Positions 5,010 through 11,778 of a DNA stretch of 13,568 nt are shown piece after piece. The position numbers and the translations under genes were made by a program. The DNA is taken from the NCBI GenBank assembly GCA_020849725.1, contig JADLAZ010000128.1:1-13568 (forward strand), given 5' to 3'. The notes beneath the pieces are model-generated. The model did no database searches. It was given only the letters and a program-made list of their open reading frames with translations, and had not been told where the DNA came from. The first letter of the stretch is position 1, and each line of letters begins with the position of its first letter. The stretch is from Chloroflexota bacterium. GTDB taxonomy: Bacteria > Chloroflexota > Chloroflexia > Thermomicrobiales > JADLAZ01.

Positions 5010-6821
5010 CTAATCCCTGTTCGCGGTCGGGCGAGGCTCGGTCAGCGAGAGGGAGCGCGTGGCGACGATCGGCGTGACCCAGGCGATGAAGTCGGCCAGT
5101 GGCTGCGGGCCGGGGTTCTCGCCCGAGCGCAGCCGCACCGCGACTGCGCCGGCCGCTACCTCCTTGTCGCCGACGACGAGCATGTAGGGGATCTTCTCCA
5201 CCTGCGCCTTGCGGATCTTGTTCTGCATCCGGTCGGCGCCGTCGTCAACGTCGGCGCGCAGAGCAGCCGCCGCCAGCCGAGCGACGACCTGATTGGCGTA
5301 GTCCACGTGGCGGTCGGCAATGGGGATGACGCGCGCCTGCACCGGCGCCAGCCAGGCCGGGAAGGCGCCGGCGAAGTGCTCGATCAGCACGCCCAGGAAG
5401 CGCTCGCTCGAGCCGGTGACGGCGCGGTGGATGACGACCGGCGTGTGCGGCTGGCCGTCCTCGCCGATGTACTCGCAGCCTAATCGAGCCGGCTGGATGA
5501 AGTCGACCTGGATCGTCGACAGCTGCCACTCGCGACCGAGCACGTCGCGCGCCAGGAAGTCGGCCTTCGGCCCGTAGAAGGCTGCCTCGCCCTCGACTGG
5601 CGCGTACTGCACGCCGGCCGCGTCCATCGCCGCCCGCAGCGCTGCCTCGGCCCGCGCCCACTTCTCGTCGTCGGCGACGTACTTGCCCTGCTCGCCGCGC
5701 AGCGACAGCCGGATGCGGTAGTCGGTGAAGCCGTAGGTGTCGAGTACCTCGGTGATCAGGTCGAGCGCCCGTCGGAACTCGACCTCGATCTGGTCCGGTG
5801 TGCAGAAGATGTGGCAGTCATCCTGGGTGACGGAGCGCACGCGCGTCAGCCCGTTCAGCTCGCCGCTCTTCTCGTAGCGGTAGAGTGTCGCGAACTCGGC
5901 GTAGCGCAGCGGCAGGTCGCGGTAGGAGTGCAACTGCTGTTTGAACAGCGTCATGTGCGATGGGCAGTTCATCGGCTTGAGCCGCAGCCGCGTCTCCTCA
6001 TCCTCCATGACCGGGAACATGACGTCGGCGTAGTTCTCCAGGTGGCCGGAGCGCCGAAAAAGGTCCTCCTTCACCAGATGGCCGGTCCAGACGTGCTGAT
6101 AGCCGTAGCGCGTCTGTGTCTCGCGCACGTAGCCTTCCATCAGGTAGCGCAGCATCTCGCCCTTGGGGAAGAAGATGGGGATGCCGGCGCCGATGTCCTC
6201 GGAGAAGGTGAACAGCCCCAACTCGCGCCCGACGCGGCGGTGATCGCGCTTCTTGGCCTCCTCCAGCCGGTGGAGATAGTCGTCCAGATCGGCCTGCGCC
6301 GGCCAGGCGGTGCCGTAGATGCGCTGCAGCATCGGCCTCTGCTCATCGCCGCGCCAGTAGGCGCCGGCGACGTTGAGCAGCTTGTAGGCGCCAATACCGG
6401 CCGTCGTTGGCACGTGCGGCCCGCGGCAGAGGTCGAGGAACGGGCCGTTGCGATAGGTGGTGATGACCTCGCCCTCGGGGAAGGCATCGATCAACTCCAG
6501 CTTGTAGACCTGGCCGGCGAAGATGCGCCGCGCCTCGTCGCGGCTGACCTCGCCGCGCTCGAACGGCTCAGCGGCGGCGATGTGGGTCGCCATGCGCCGC
6601 TCGATCTCGCTCAGGTCCTCCGGCGTCAGCGTGCGCGGCAGGTCGAAGTCGTAGTAGAAGCCGTCCTCGATCGGCGGGCCGATCGCCAGCCCGGCGTCGG
6701 GGAACAGCTCCAGCACCGCCGTCGCCATCACGTGCGCCGCCGAGTGGCGCATCTTGTAGAGCAGGTCGCCGGCCTCGGCCGCGCCCGCGCCCAGGGCCTG
6801 GGTGATGTCGATCTTTGCCAT
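5010..6821 (-). CDS. thrS: threonyl-tRNA synthetase, TGS-less form
   Basis: This 603-residue enzyme charges tRNA-Thr with threonine. The N-terminal editing domain shows H26-S-A-A-H30 and C132-RGP-H136, the pocket that removes mis-attached serine. The class II catalytic core has the zinc ligands C286 (MNCPSHM), H337 (DDCHIF) and H465 (VIHRAV), plus motif 2 around RYEKSGELNGLTRVR. The C-terminal anticodon-binding domain begins near VIPIADRHVDYA (498-509) and runs to the end. The usual N-terminal TGS domain (about 60 residues) is missing: the protein begins directly at the editing domain. ATG 6821 has AGGAGG 6 bp upstream, and further upstream lies the GC-rich heptamer array, so no longer N-terminus is possible. 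It is controlled by the T-box leader at 7363-7648, with a four-helix-bundle gene in between. Confidence 0.98.
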   Translation of the reverse strand: MAKIDITQALGAGAAEAGDLLYKMRHSAAHVMATAVLELFPDAGLAIGPPIEDGFYYDFDLPRTLTPEDLSEIERRMATHIAAAEPFERGEVSRDEARRIFAGQVYKLELIDAFPEGEVITTYRNGPFLDLCRGPHVPTTAGIGAYKLLNVAGAYWRGDEQRPMLQRIYGTAWPAQADLDDYLHRLEEAKKRDHRRVGRELGLFTFSEDIGAGIPIFFPKGEMLRYLMEGYVRETQTRYGYQHVWTGHLVKEDLFRRSGHLENYADVMFPVMEDEETRLRLKPMNCPSHMTLFKQQLHSYRDLPLRYAEFATLYRYEKSGELNGLTRVRSVTQDDCHIFCTPDQIEVEFRRALDLITEVLDTYGFTDYRIRLSLRGEQGKYVADDEKWARAEAALRAAMDAAGVQYAPVEGEAAFYGPKADFLARDVLGREWQLSTIQVDFIQPARLGCEYIGEDGQPHTPVVIHRAVTGSSERFLGVLIEHFAGAFPAWLAPVQARVIPIADRHVDYANQVVARLAAAALRADVDDGADRMQNKIRKAQVEKIPYMLVVGDKEVAAGAVAVRLRSGENPGPQPLADFIAWVTPIVATRSLSLTEPRPTANRD

Positions 6822-6836
6822 AGATATCCTCCTGGT

Positions 6837-6906
6837 GGGGGTCGGGGGTCGGGGGTCGGGGGTCGGGGGTCGGGGGTCGGGGGTCGGGGGTCGGGGAGCG
6901 GGGGTC
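6837..6906. repeat. GGGGGTC heptamer array, distal arm of the four-helix-bundle unit
   Basis: Eight perfect tandem GGGGGTC units (6837-6892) are followed by a variant GGGGAGC (6893-6899) and one more GGGGGTC (6900-6906). Positions 6865-6902 are a perfect 38-bp inverted copy of 7321-7358 on the other side of the four-helix-bundle gene. The array ends 4 bp from the thrS Shine-Dalgarno sequence. G-runs on the + strand could form a G-quadruplex. Copy number is likely to vary between strains. Confidence 0.95.
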
Positions 6907-6911
6907 GGAGA

Positions 6912-7295
6912 TTAGGGAACGGAGTGGATGCGACTGGTGATGGCTGTGTAGAGGGCGGTGAGTTGGCGTCCGAGCGATCGGATGTCGGTCAGTTCGGTGT
7001 CGCAGGCTGCACGTGAGAGATAGCCGAGCCGCACGGCGATCTCCAATTGTGTCTCCACCTCGGCGAGAGAACCAGGAGCTACCGAGAGATGATGCAGATA
7101 CTCTTTGGTGTGCTGGCGGGCGTGGCCTTCGGCGATATTGGACGGCACGGACACAGCAGCGCGCTGGAGTTGACTCGCTAAGCCATAGGTCTCACTCCGG
7201 GGAAAGGCGCGGGTCACGGCGTAGACACGTTCAGCCAGACTCAATCCCGCCTGCCAGACCCGCAGATCTCGGAAACTACTGATCGTCGCGCTCAT
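6912..7295 (-). CDS. four-helix-bundle protein (23S rRNA intervening-sequence / Avd-like family)
   Basis: This 127-residue, helix-rich protein matches the family often found inside 23S rRNA intervening sequences. Conserved landmarks are FRDLRVWQAG near the start, YGLASQLQRAAVSVPSNIAEG (residues about 42-62), a KEYLHHL helix and GSLAEVETQLEIA followed by LGYLS. The family is related to the Avd accessory protein of diversity-generating retroelements. Members form oligomeric basic bundles thought to bind nucleic acid, and their cellular function is unsettled. ATG 7295 is preferred because GGAG lies about 8 bp upstream (TGGAGCAAGAT); ATG 7313 would add MGLEQD. The gene lies between the T-box terminator and thrS, in the same direction, so it should be transcribed with thrS. 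No reverse transcriptase or rRNA is nearby. Confidence 0.92.
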   Translation of the reverse strand: MSATISSFRDLRVWQAGLSLAERVYAVTRAFPRSETYGLASQLQRAAVSVPSNIAEGHARQHTKEYLHHLSVAPGSLAEVETQLEIAVRLGYLSRAACDTELTDIRSLGRQLTALYTAITSRIHSVP

Positions 7296-7320
7296 ATCTT
7301 GCTCCAGGCCCATGCCCTTT

Positions 7321-7358
7321 CCCGCTCCCCGACCCCCGACCCCCGACCCCCGACCCCC
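7321..7358. repeat. heptamer array, proximal arm of the four-helix-bundle unit
   Basis: CCCGCTCCCC (7321-7330) is followed by four GACCCCC units (7331-7358). It is the exact inverted complement of 6865-6902. It starts 5 bp from the A-run that encodes the U tract of the T-box terminator (7363-7367). Confidence 0.95.
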
Positions 7359-7362
7359 ACGC

Positions 7363-7397
7363 AAAAAGGCCCACATCCCGGCGCGGGGACGTGGGCC
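7363..7397 (-). terminator. intrinsic terminator of the thrS T-box
   Basis: On the - strand, GGCCCACGTCCC and GGGATGTGGGCC form a 12-bp stem (one G-U) around a short GC loop, directly followed by TTTTT (7367-7363). It lies immediately downstream of the T-box motif, where the competing terminator of a T-box riboswitch belongs. Confidence 0.93.
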
Positions 7398-7648
7398 TGA
7401 CGTGGTTCCACCCTGCTTCCGGCGCGTGGTCGCGCCGCTCGTGTGGCCGGTCACGGGGCCATCCGGAGACCCCTACCGGCCGGGCGGCGTTCGGGGTTCG
7501 GCTCGCAGGCGGTGTTCGACGGTGGGGCGCCGGCGAGGGCTTGCAGCCAATGGCCCTCGGTCTCTGCGGGGCCTTTGTGCGCTGCCCCGGGTGGTCGCCC
7601 GACACCGGCTACTCGTCCTGGTCAGCGCCGGTGACGATCTTCACTTGT
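7368..7648 (-). promoter_or_regulatory. T-box leader (tRNA-Thr-sensing riboswitch)
   Basis: On the - strand the leader contains the T-box core AGGGTGGAACCACG (7414-7401), close to the consensus AGGGUGGNACCGCG, just before a terminator hairpin. The bulge UGGA would pair with an uncharged tRNA 3' end UCCA, implying a U discriminator. Near the 5' end AGTGAAGATCG (7645-7635) and GGACGAGTA (7618-7610) resemble stem I elements. GAAC-ACC lies in the 3' half of stem I (ACC at 7513-7511) and fits the specifier loop as a threonine codon. Low charging of tRNA-Thr should stabilise the antiterminator and allow read-through into the four-helix-bundle gene and thrS. The exact stem I fold was not computed. 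Confidence 0.9.
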
Positions 7649-7654
7649 GCCGCG

Positions 7655-7683
7655 ATCCTAGCCTCAGGCGGGCGCGCTGTCAA
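7655..7683 (-). promoter_or_regulatory. sigma-70-type promoter of the T-box/thrS transcript
   Basis: On the - strand a perfect -35 TTGACA (7683-7678) is followed by a 17-bp spacer and a -10 TAGGAT (7660-7655). Transcription would start near 7648, directly before the first stem I elements of the T-box. Confidence 0.85.
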
Positions 7684-7964
7684 GCCGGGACCATCGTCAG
7701 GGAGCGTCAGGTTCGTGCGAGGCTGCCGATGGCCGGTAGTTGGCCGCGCCGCACGACCCTGACGCCCACCTCCATTGTCAAGAATGCTGGCACGAAAGAT
7801 GCTAATGACAGCATTGACAGATCATGGTACGGTGGCGACGGCTGCGGCTCAACTCAACATCGCGGGCAGATGGTGGTATGCGTCCATCGAACCCGGCCCG
7901 GCGTATGCTGGTATAACTCGCCAAGGTTCTGATCCCGCAACACATGTAGATGGACGCACGATCG
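7684..7964. other. intergenic region between two divergent promoters, no gene seen
   Basis: This 281-bp stretch separates the - strand thrS promoter from the + strand transporter promoter. I see no convincing reading frame. It contains an interrupted inverted repeat, TGTCAAGAATGCTG (7776-7789) with CAGCATTGACA (7809-7819). It also holds a perfect 10-bp inverted pair, TGCGTCCATC (7879-7888) and GATGGACGCA (7949-7958), whose right half ends 6 bp before the transporter -35 box. These may be binding sites for a regulator of sugar uptake, but no regulator gene is in the window. Confidence 0.4.
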
Positions 7965-7993
7965 TTGACCTTGACGCAGACGTAATCTATACT
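7965..7993 (+). promoter_or_regulatory. sigma-70-type promoter of the ABC importer locus
   Basis: TTGACC (7965-7970), a 17-bp spacer and TATACT (7988-7993) form a good promoter about 80 bp upstream of the first binding-protein gene. Transcription would begin near 8000, leaving a 5' leader of about 70 nt. Confidence 0.8.
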
Positions 7994-8072
7994 CCGCCTG
8001 TCACAATTTGTCGTCGTTCCCTGGCGTGCTCCTGGCTGCGTGTGCCTGGGGCTAATTAAGGAGGCATCTGGC

Positions 8073-9671
8073 ATGGGCAAGAGCGACGTGTCCTCGACCG
8101 TCACGCGACGGCGCATTCTCCTGGCGATTGGTGGCGGTGGCGCGGTGGCGGCGCTGCTGGCGGCCTGCGGCGGGGCAGCCACTCCGACCGTCGCGCCGAC
8201 CAAGCCGGCTGCTGCCGCCCCGACGGCCGCGCCGAAGCCAGCCGAGCCGACGAAGCCGGCCGCCGCTGCCCCGACGACCGCCCCGGCCGCCAAGCCGGCC
8301 GAGCCGACCAAGCCGGCCGCCGCTGCTCCGACGACCGCCCCGGCCGCCAAGCCGACCAGCGCACCGGCTGCCGCCGCGCCGGCAATGGACCCCAAGTCGG
8401 TCAAGCTCAACGGCACCTTCAATGTGCTGCAGGAGCGCGGCTTCAACCCCAACCAGACCAAGTACATCACCGACCTCGTCGAGAAAAAGGCGAAGGAGTT
8501 CGGCTGGACCGCCGATATCTCGACGAAGGAAGGCTTCACCGGCGGCACCAACTTCATCGAGAAGTTCACCGCCTCCGTGCGCGCCGGTCAGGGTCCCGAC
8601 CTCTACCTGCCCGGCACCGACTCGGTGCTGCTGCTCTGGAACAACAAGACGCTGCGCCCAGTCGATGACATGGCCGCCTATGCCGAGGGTCAATTCGGTA
8701 AGGCGGCGCGCGTCTTCCAAGTCTCCAACAAGATCGAGGGCAAGTGGTGGGCCGTGCCGATGTTCATGGCCTCCGGCGGCTGGTGGGCGCGCAAGAGCTG
8801 GTTCGACAAGGTCAACTTCGATATCACCAAGCTCTACGACCTCCAGCAATGGCTCGAGGCCTGCGTCCAGGTGTCGAACCCGGATGCCAAGCAATGGGGC
8901 TGGGGCAACACCGTCAACCGTTCCGGCGACGGCAACACCAACGTCGGCGTTCCCTTCTACAGCGCCGGTGGCCGGCTCACCACCGCGGACAACAAGCCGG
9001 CCTTCAACTCTGAGCAGGCCGTCATGGCGTTCGAGTGGCTGAAGGACGTCTACACCAACCCGAAATGGGCCAAGGCGCTGCCAACCGGCGTCAATGCCTG
9101 GAACGACACCGGCAACAACGAGGCCTACCTGGCCGGTACCATCGGCTTCAGCTCCAACGGCGGTACGATGTTCGCCACCGCCGTTGCCAACAAGCCGGAT
9201 GTCGCCAAGGACACATTCATGGTGCCCTGGCCAACCGCGTCGGTCGGCAAGAAGGAAGACCTGCCCGGCGGCGCCGGTACCTTCCAGTTCTTCCTTCCGG
9301 AAGGCTCGAAGAATCCCGATGCGGGCCGGGTCATGATCCAGGAGCTGCTGAAGAAAGAGGCCCAGAAGGAAGTCTGGAAGAATAGCCCATCGCACTCGCT
9401 GCCGGCCTACGAGTGGGGCTGGGATGAGCCGGAGGCCAACACCGGCCCCAACGAGGTCGCCAAGGTCTTCCGCAAGCAGGCGCTGAGCCCGAACTACTTC
9501 ATGGACTTCATGCCCGGGCCGGAGCCGAAGTTGTGGATCTCCGCTGTCGGCCAGGAGGTCGTCCTGACCGACACCATGGCCGAGGTGCTCAAGGGCACGC
9601 CGGCCAAGGACGCCGTCAAGAACGGCCACGACCGCGTCGTCAAGATCTGGGAGAAGTTCCAGGGCAAGTAG
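8073..9671 (+). CDS. ABC transporter solute-binding lipoprotein (carbohydrate type), Tat-like signal
   Basis: This 532-residue extracytoplasmic protein should capture a sugar or related solute and deliver it to the fused permease encoded next. The N-terminus has a twin-arginine-like TRRRILLA (11-18), a hydrophobic segment and the lipobox LLAAC, so C32 would be lipidated. Residues 33-105 form a low-complexity Ala/Pro/Thr/Lys linker with two 19-residue repeats (58-76 and 77-95). The binding domain (about 106-532) has the layout of family 1 extracellular solute-binding proteins, with aromatic-rich patches such as WWAVPMF and GGWWARKSW that could stack on sugars. The substrate is unknown. ATG 8073 has AAGGAGG (8058-8064) 8 bp upstream. 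The gene follows a clear promoter and is separated from the permease by a strong hairpin. Confidence 0.93.
   Translation: MGKSDVSSTVTRRRILLAIGGGGAVAALLAACGGAATPTVAPTKPAAAAPTAAPKPAEPTKPAAAAPTTAPAAKPAEPTKPAAAAPTTAPAAKPTSAPAAAAPAMDPKSVKLNGTFNVLQERGFNPNQTKYITDLVEKKAKEFGWTADISTKEGFTGGTNFIEKFTASVRAGQGPDLYLPGTDSVLLLWNNKTLRPVDDMAAYAEGQFGKAARVFQVSNKIEGKWWAVPMFMASGGWWARKSWFDKVNFDITKLYDLQQWLEACVQVSNPDAKQWGWGNTVNRSGDGNTNVGVPFYSAGGRLTTADNKPAFNSEQAVMAFEWLKDVYTNPKWAKALPTGVNAWNDTGNNEAYLAGTIGFSSNGGTMFATAVANKPDVAKDTFMVPWPTASVGKKEDLPGGAGTFQFFLPEGSKNPDAGRVMIQELLKKEAQKEVWKNSPSHSLPAYEWGWDEPEANTGPNEVAKVFRKQALSPNYFMDFMPGPEPKLWISAVGQEVVLTDTMAEVLKGTPAKDAVKNGHDRVVKIWEKFQGK
8244..8357 (+). repeat. two 57-bp tandem repeats encoding the lipoprotein linker
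   Basis: Two nearly identical 57-bp units (8244-8300 and 8301-8357) encode the 19-residue repeat EPTKPAAAAPTTAPAAKPA, with T as the last residue of the second copy. The in-frame unit allows expansion or contraction of the linker without loss of the binding domain. Confidence 0.9.
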
Positions 9672-9694
9672 CCGCCTGACGGCTCGCGCGAGCG

Positions 9695-9725
9695 CCAGGG
9701 CGACGGCCGTACGCCGTTGCCCTGG
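9695..9725 (+). terminator. stem-loop between binding-protein and permease genes
   Basis: CCAGGGCGACGGC (9695-9707) pairs with GCCGTTGCCCTGG (9713-9725) over 13 bp with one G-U and a 5-nt loop. There is no T tract. Such hairpins between a binding-protein gene and its permease often cause partial termination or protect upstream mRNA, giving more binding protein than permease. Confidence 0.6.
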
Positions 9726-9778
9726 TGGGTCGGCTTCACGGTCGCCGCGCGGGCGGCCAGCGGAGCGAGGAGGTGGCG

Positions 9779-11722
9779 ATGGCCAGCAAAGGCGAATCTC
9801 TGCCAAGCGCCTCGCCGGCGCAACTGCATCAGGGCTTCGGGGCGCGCTCCGAGGCCGCGCTCGGCCGCGATTGGCGTGCCGGGTGGCTCTTCTTCCTGCC
9901 GACGTTCGTACTCCTGTTCGGCTTGATCGCCTGGCCGTTCGTTCAGGGCATCTACATCAGCTTCACCCGTACAATCGGCACCGTCGCCGATATCGGGCCG
10001 TTCGTTGGCCTGCAGAACTACATCGACCTGCTGACCGATTCTGCCTTCTGGGATGCCTTTTGGCTCACGGTCCGGTTCACCTTCCTGACCGAGTTGTTCA
10101 AGCCGACGCTCGGCGTTATCGCGGCGCTCTTGATCCATAACCTGGTCCGCTGGCGTCCGATCGTCGCCGCGCTGATCCTGCTGCCCTGGATCGTGCCGGC
10201 GATCGTCCAGGCGCTGATCTGGCGGGCGATGTTCAATCCGATCTTCGGCGCGCTCAACGCCATGCTGAGCATGGTCGGCCTGCCGGAGCAGGTGTGGCTG
10301 GGCGACCCGGCCTCGGCCGTGTGGTGCATCGTCATGGTCAACGTCTGGGCCGGCATCCCCTTCTTCACCGTCACCAACCTGGCCGGCCTGAAGTCGATCG
10401 ATCCCGAGCTCTACGATGCCGCCGCCGTCGACGGCGCCAGCGCCTGGCAGCGCTTCCGCTACATTACCCTGCCGGGCCTGCAGTACACGCTGACCATCTC
10501 GATCCTGCTGTCGACCATCTTCACGATGAACTCGTACGGCTCGATCTACCTGCTCACCTCCGGCGGGCCGCTGGCGGCGACGCGCGTGTTGGGTATTCTT
10601 ACCTACGAGCGCGGCTTCAATGCCAAGGACTTCGGCTCCGGCGCGGCGATCGCGTTGATCACGCTGCCGCTGTTCGCCATCGTCATCTGGTTCCTGGCGT
10701 CGTACATGATGGCGGGCGTCCGGGGGACGAGTGCCGACACGCGCGCGATGCGCACGCTGCGGCCGCTGATGACGCCGTTCCGGATGGTGTTCACCGGGCT
10801 GTTCGACGCCGGTGAGTGGGTCGCCCGGCAGATCAGCGGTGGCCTGCGCCGGCTGCTCGGCCGCCGCCAGGGTGAGGCGACCGCCAGCGCCCGCACCGGC
10901 CGGATCGCCATCGGGATCATCACCTGGGTGACGCTCGGCGCGCTGCTGCTGTTCGAGCTGTTCCCGTTCTACTTCGGGGTCGTCTCGGCGTTCAAGACGA
11001 ATGCGCAGATCATGTCGGTCAACAACATCCTCTGGCCCAACCCGTGGACGCTCGACCAGTTCTACTCGCTGTTCGACGAGACCAAGTTCACCACCTGGTT
11101 CCAGAACACGGTCTGGGTCGCGATCGTGGCCAGCGTGATCGGCGTCGTCGCCGCGACGGCCGGCGCCTACGCGCTGGTGCGGCTGCGCTGGCGTGGCGCG
11201 GCCGTCTTCTCGACGCTGATGCTGATCAGCTACATGATGCCCGGCATCGTCATGCTGATCCCGCTCTACCAGATGGCCGTCCTGGCCGGTCTGCAGAACA
11301 CGCTGACGGCGCTGATGCTGATCTACCCCAGCTTCCTGCTGCCGTTCGCCATCTGGCTGCTGATGGGCTACTACAAGTCGATCCCGGAAGAGTTGGAGGA
11401 CGCCGCCCGCATCGACGGCGCCAACCGCTTCCAGATCTTCTGGAAGATCATCCTGCCGCTCGCCCGGCCGGCGATCATGGCGGTGCTGCTCTTCTCGATC
11501 ACCAACGCCTGGAACGAGTTCTTCCTGGCCTACATCATCCTGACCAGCACCCGCAACTTCACCTTCTCGGTCGGCCTCTACCAGATCGTCTACGCCGACG
11601 TCTACCCGCTCGGCCAGATGATGGCGGCGACGATCCTGATGAGCATCCCGATCCTCATCTTCTACGGCATGGCCCAGAAGGCGATGACCGAGGGGCTCAC
11701 GGTCGGAGGGGTCAAGGGCTAG
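9779..11722 (+). CDS. fused ABC sugar permease (MalF-like plus MalG-like in one chain)
   Basis: This 647-residue membrane protein joins the two permease subunits that are usually separate genes. The N-terminal half (about 1-315) resembles MalF/UgpA-type permeases and has an EAA loop at 212-234 (YDAAAVDGA...LPGL). The C-terminal half (about 375-647) resembles MalG/UgpE types, with an EAA loop at 540-562 (EDAARIDGA...ILPLA) and the typical ending GLTVGGVKG. About six helices are expected in each half. The linker between them (about 315-375) is polar and arginine-rich, fitting a cytoplasmic connection. Each EAA loop contacts one ATPase subunit; no ATPase gene lies in the window, so one must be encoded elsewhere. 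ATG 9779 has GAGGAGG (9767-9773) 5 bp upstream. Confidence 0.95.
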   Translation: MASKGESLPSASPAQLHQGFGARSEAALGRDWRAGWLFFLPTFVLLFGLIAWPFVQGIYISFTRTIGTVADIGPFVGLQNYIDLLTDSAFWDAFWLTVRFTFLTELFKPTLGVIAALLIHNLVRWRPIVAALILLPWIVPAIVQALIWRAMFNPIFGALNAMLSMVGLPEQVWLGDPASAVWCIVMVNVWAGIPFFTVTNLAGLKSIDPELYDAAAVDGASAWQRFRYITLPGLQYTLTISILLSTIFTMNSYGSIYLLTSGGPLAATRVLGILTYERGFNAKDFGSGAAIALITLPLFAIVIWFLASYMMAGVRGTSADTRAMRTLRPLMTPFRMVFTGLFDAGEWVARQISGGLRRLLGRRQGEATASARTGRIAIGIITWVTLGALLLFELFPFYFGVVSAFKTNAQIMSVNNILWPNPWTLDQFYSLFDETKFTTWFQNTVWVAIVASVIGVVAATAGAYALVRLRWRGAAVFSTLMLISYMMPGIVMLIPLYQMAVLAGLQNTLTALMLIYPSFLLPFAIWLLMGYYKSIPEELEDAARIDGANRFQIFWKIILPLARPAIMAVLLFSITNAWNEFFLAYIILTSTRNFTFSVGLYQIVYADVYPLGQMMAATILMSIPILIFYGMAQKAMTEGLTVGGVKG

Positions 11723-11746
11723 CCGAGACGCGGCACGACCGACGCG

Positions 11747-11778
11747 AGCGGGCCGGTGGCGCATGCCGCTGGCCCGCT
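11747..11778 (+). terminator. stem-loop after the permease gene
   Basis: AGCGGGCCGGTGGC (11747-11760) and GCCGCTGGCCCGCT (11765-11778) form a 14-bp stem with two wobble pairs and a GCAT loop, 25 bp after the permease stop. It lacks a T tract, so it is either a weak terminator or an mRNA-protecting hairpin. A possible -10 box, TATCAT (11799-11804), with TTGGTG at an unfavourable 15-bp spacing, follows and could start separate transcription of the next gene. Confidence 0.55.

Larger units (their letters stand above)
6837..7358 (-). mobile_element. putative inserted unit: four-helix-bundle gene between inverted heptamer arrays
   Basis: The unit of about 520 bp consists of one gene and two G/C heptamer arrays in inverted orientation (38-bp perfect inverted repeat, 6865-6902 and 7321-7358). 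It lies between the T-box terminator U tract and the thrS ribosome binding site, two elements that normally sit next to each other, so insertion is the simplest explanation. In RNA the arms would pair into a long stem with the gene in the loop, similar in design to 23S rRNA intervening sequences that encode the same protein family. There is no transposase, and no clear target duplication can be read because the ends are low-complexity. Mobility is inferred. Confidence 0.5.

Noticed and set aside
5811..7016. Open frame of 401 codons on the + strand across thrS and the heptamer array
   Set aside because: Antisense to thrS, and its end is translated from the GGGGGTC array (GVGGRGS-type repeats).
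6837..7358. CRISPR-like array or group II intron
   Set aside because: The units are 7-bp tandem repeats with no spacers, so not CRISPR. The unit is about 520 bp, mostly the gene, with no room for intron domains and no domain V-like hairpin or reverse transcriptase.
7312..7932. Open frame of 206 codons on the + strand over the T-box region
   Set aside because: The region is explained by the T-box leader, terminator and promoter on the other strand; the peptide has no family features.
8052..9806. Open frame of 584 codons on the - strand opposite the first binding protein
   Set aside because: Antisense to a well-supported lipoprotein gene, starts with no ribosome binding site, and gives a Gly/Arg-rich sequence from the linker repeats.
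9494..11764. Open frame of 756 codons on the - strand opposite the fused permease
   Set aside because: It is the antisense shadow of a strongly recognisable permease in GC-rich DNA; its product is a low-complexity run of D, R, Q, E and H with no domain.
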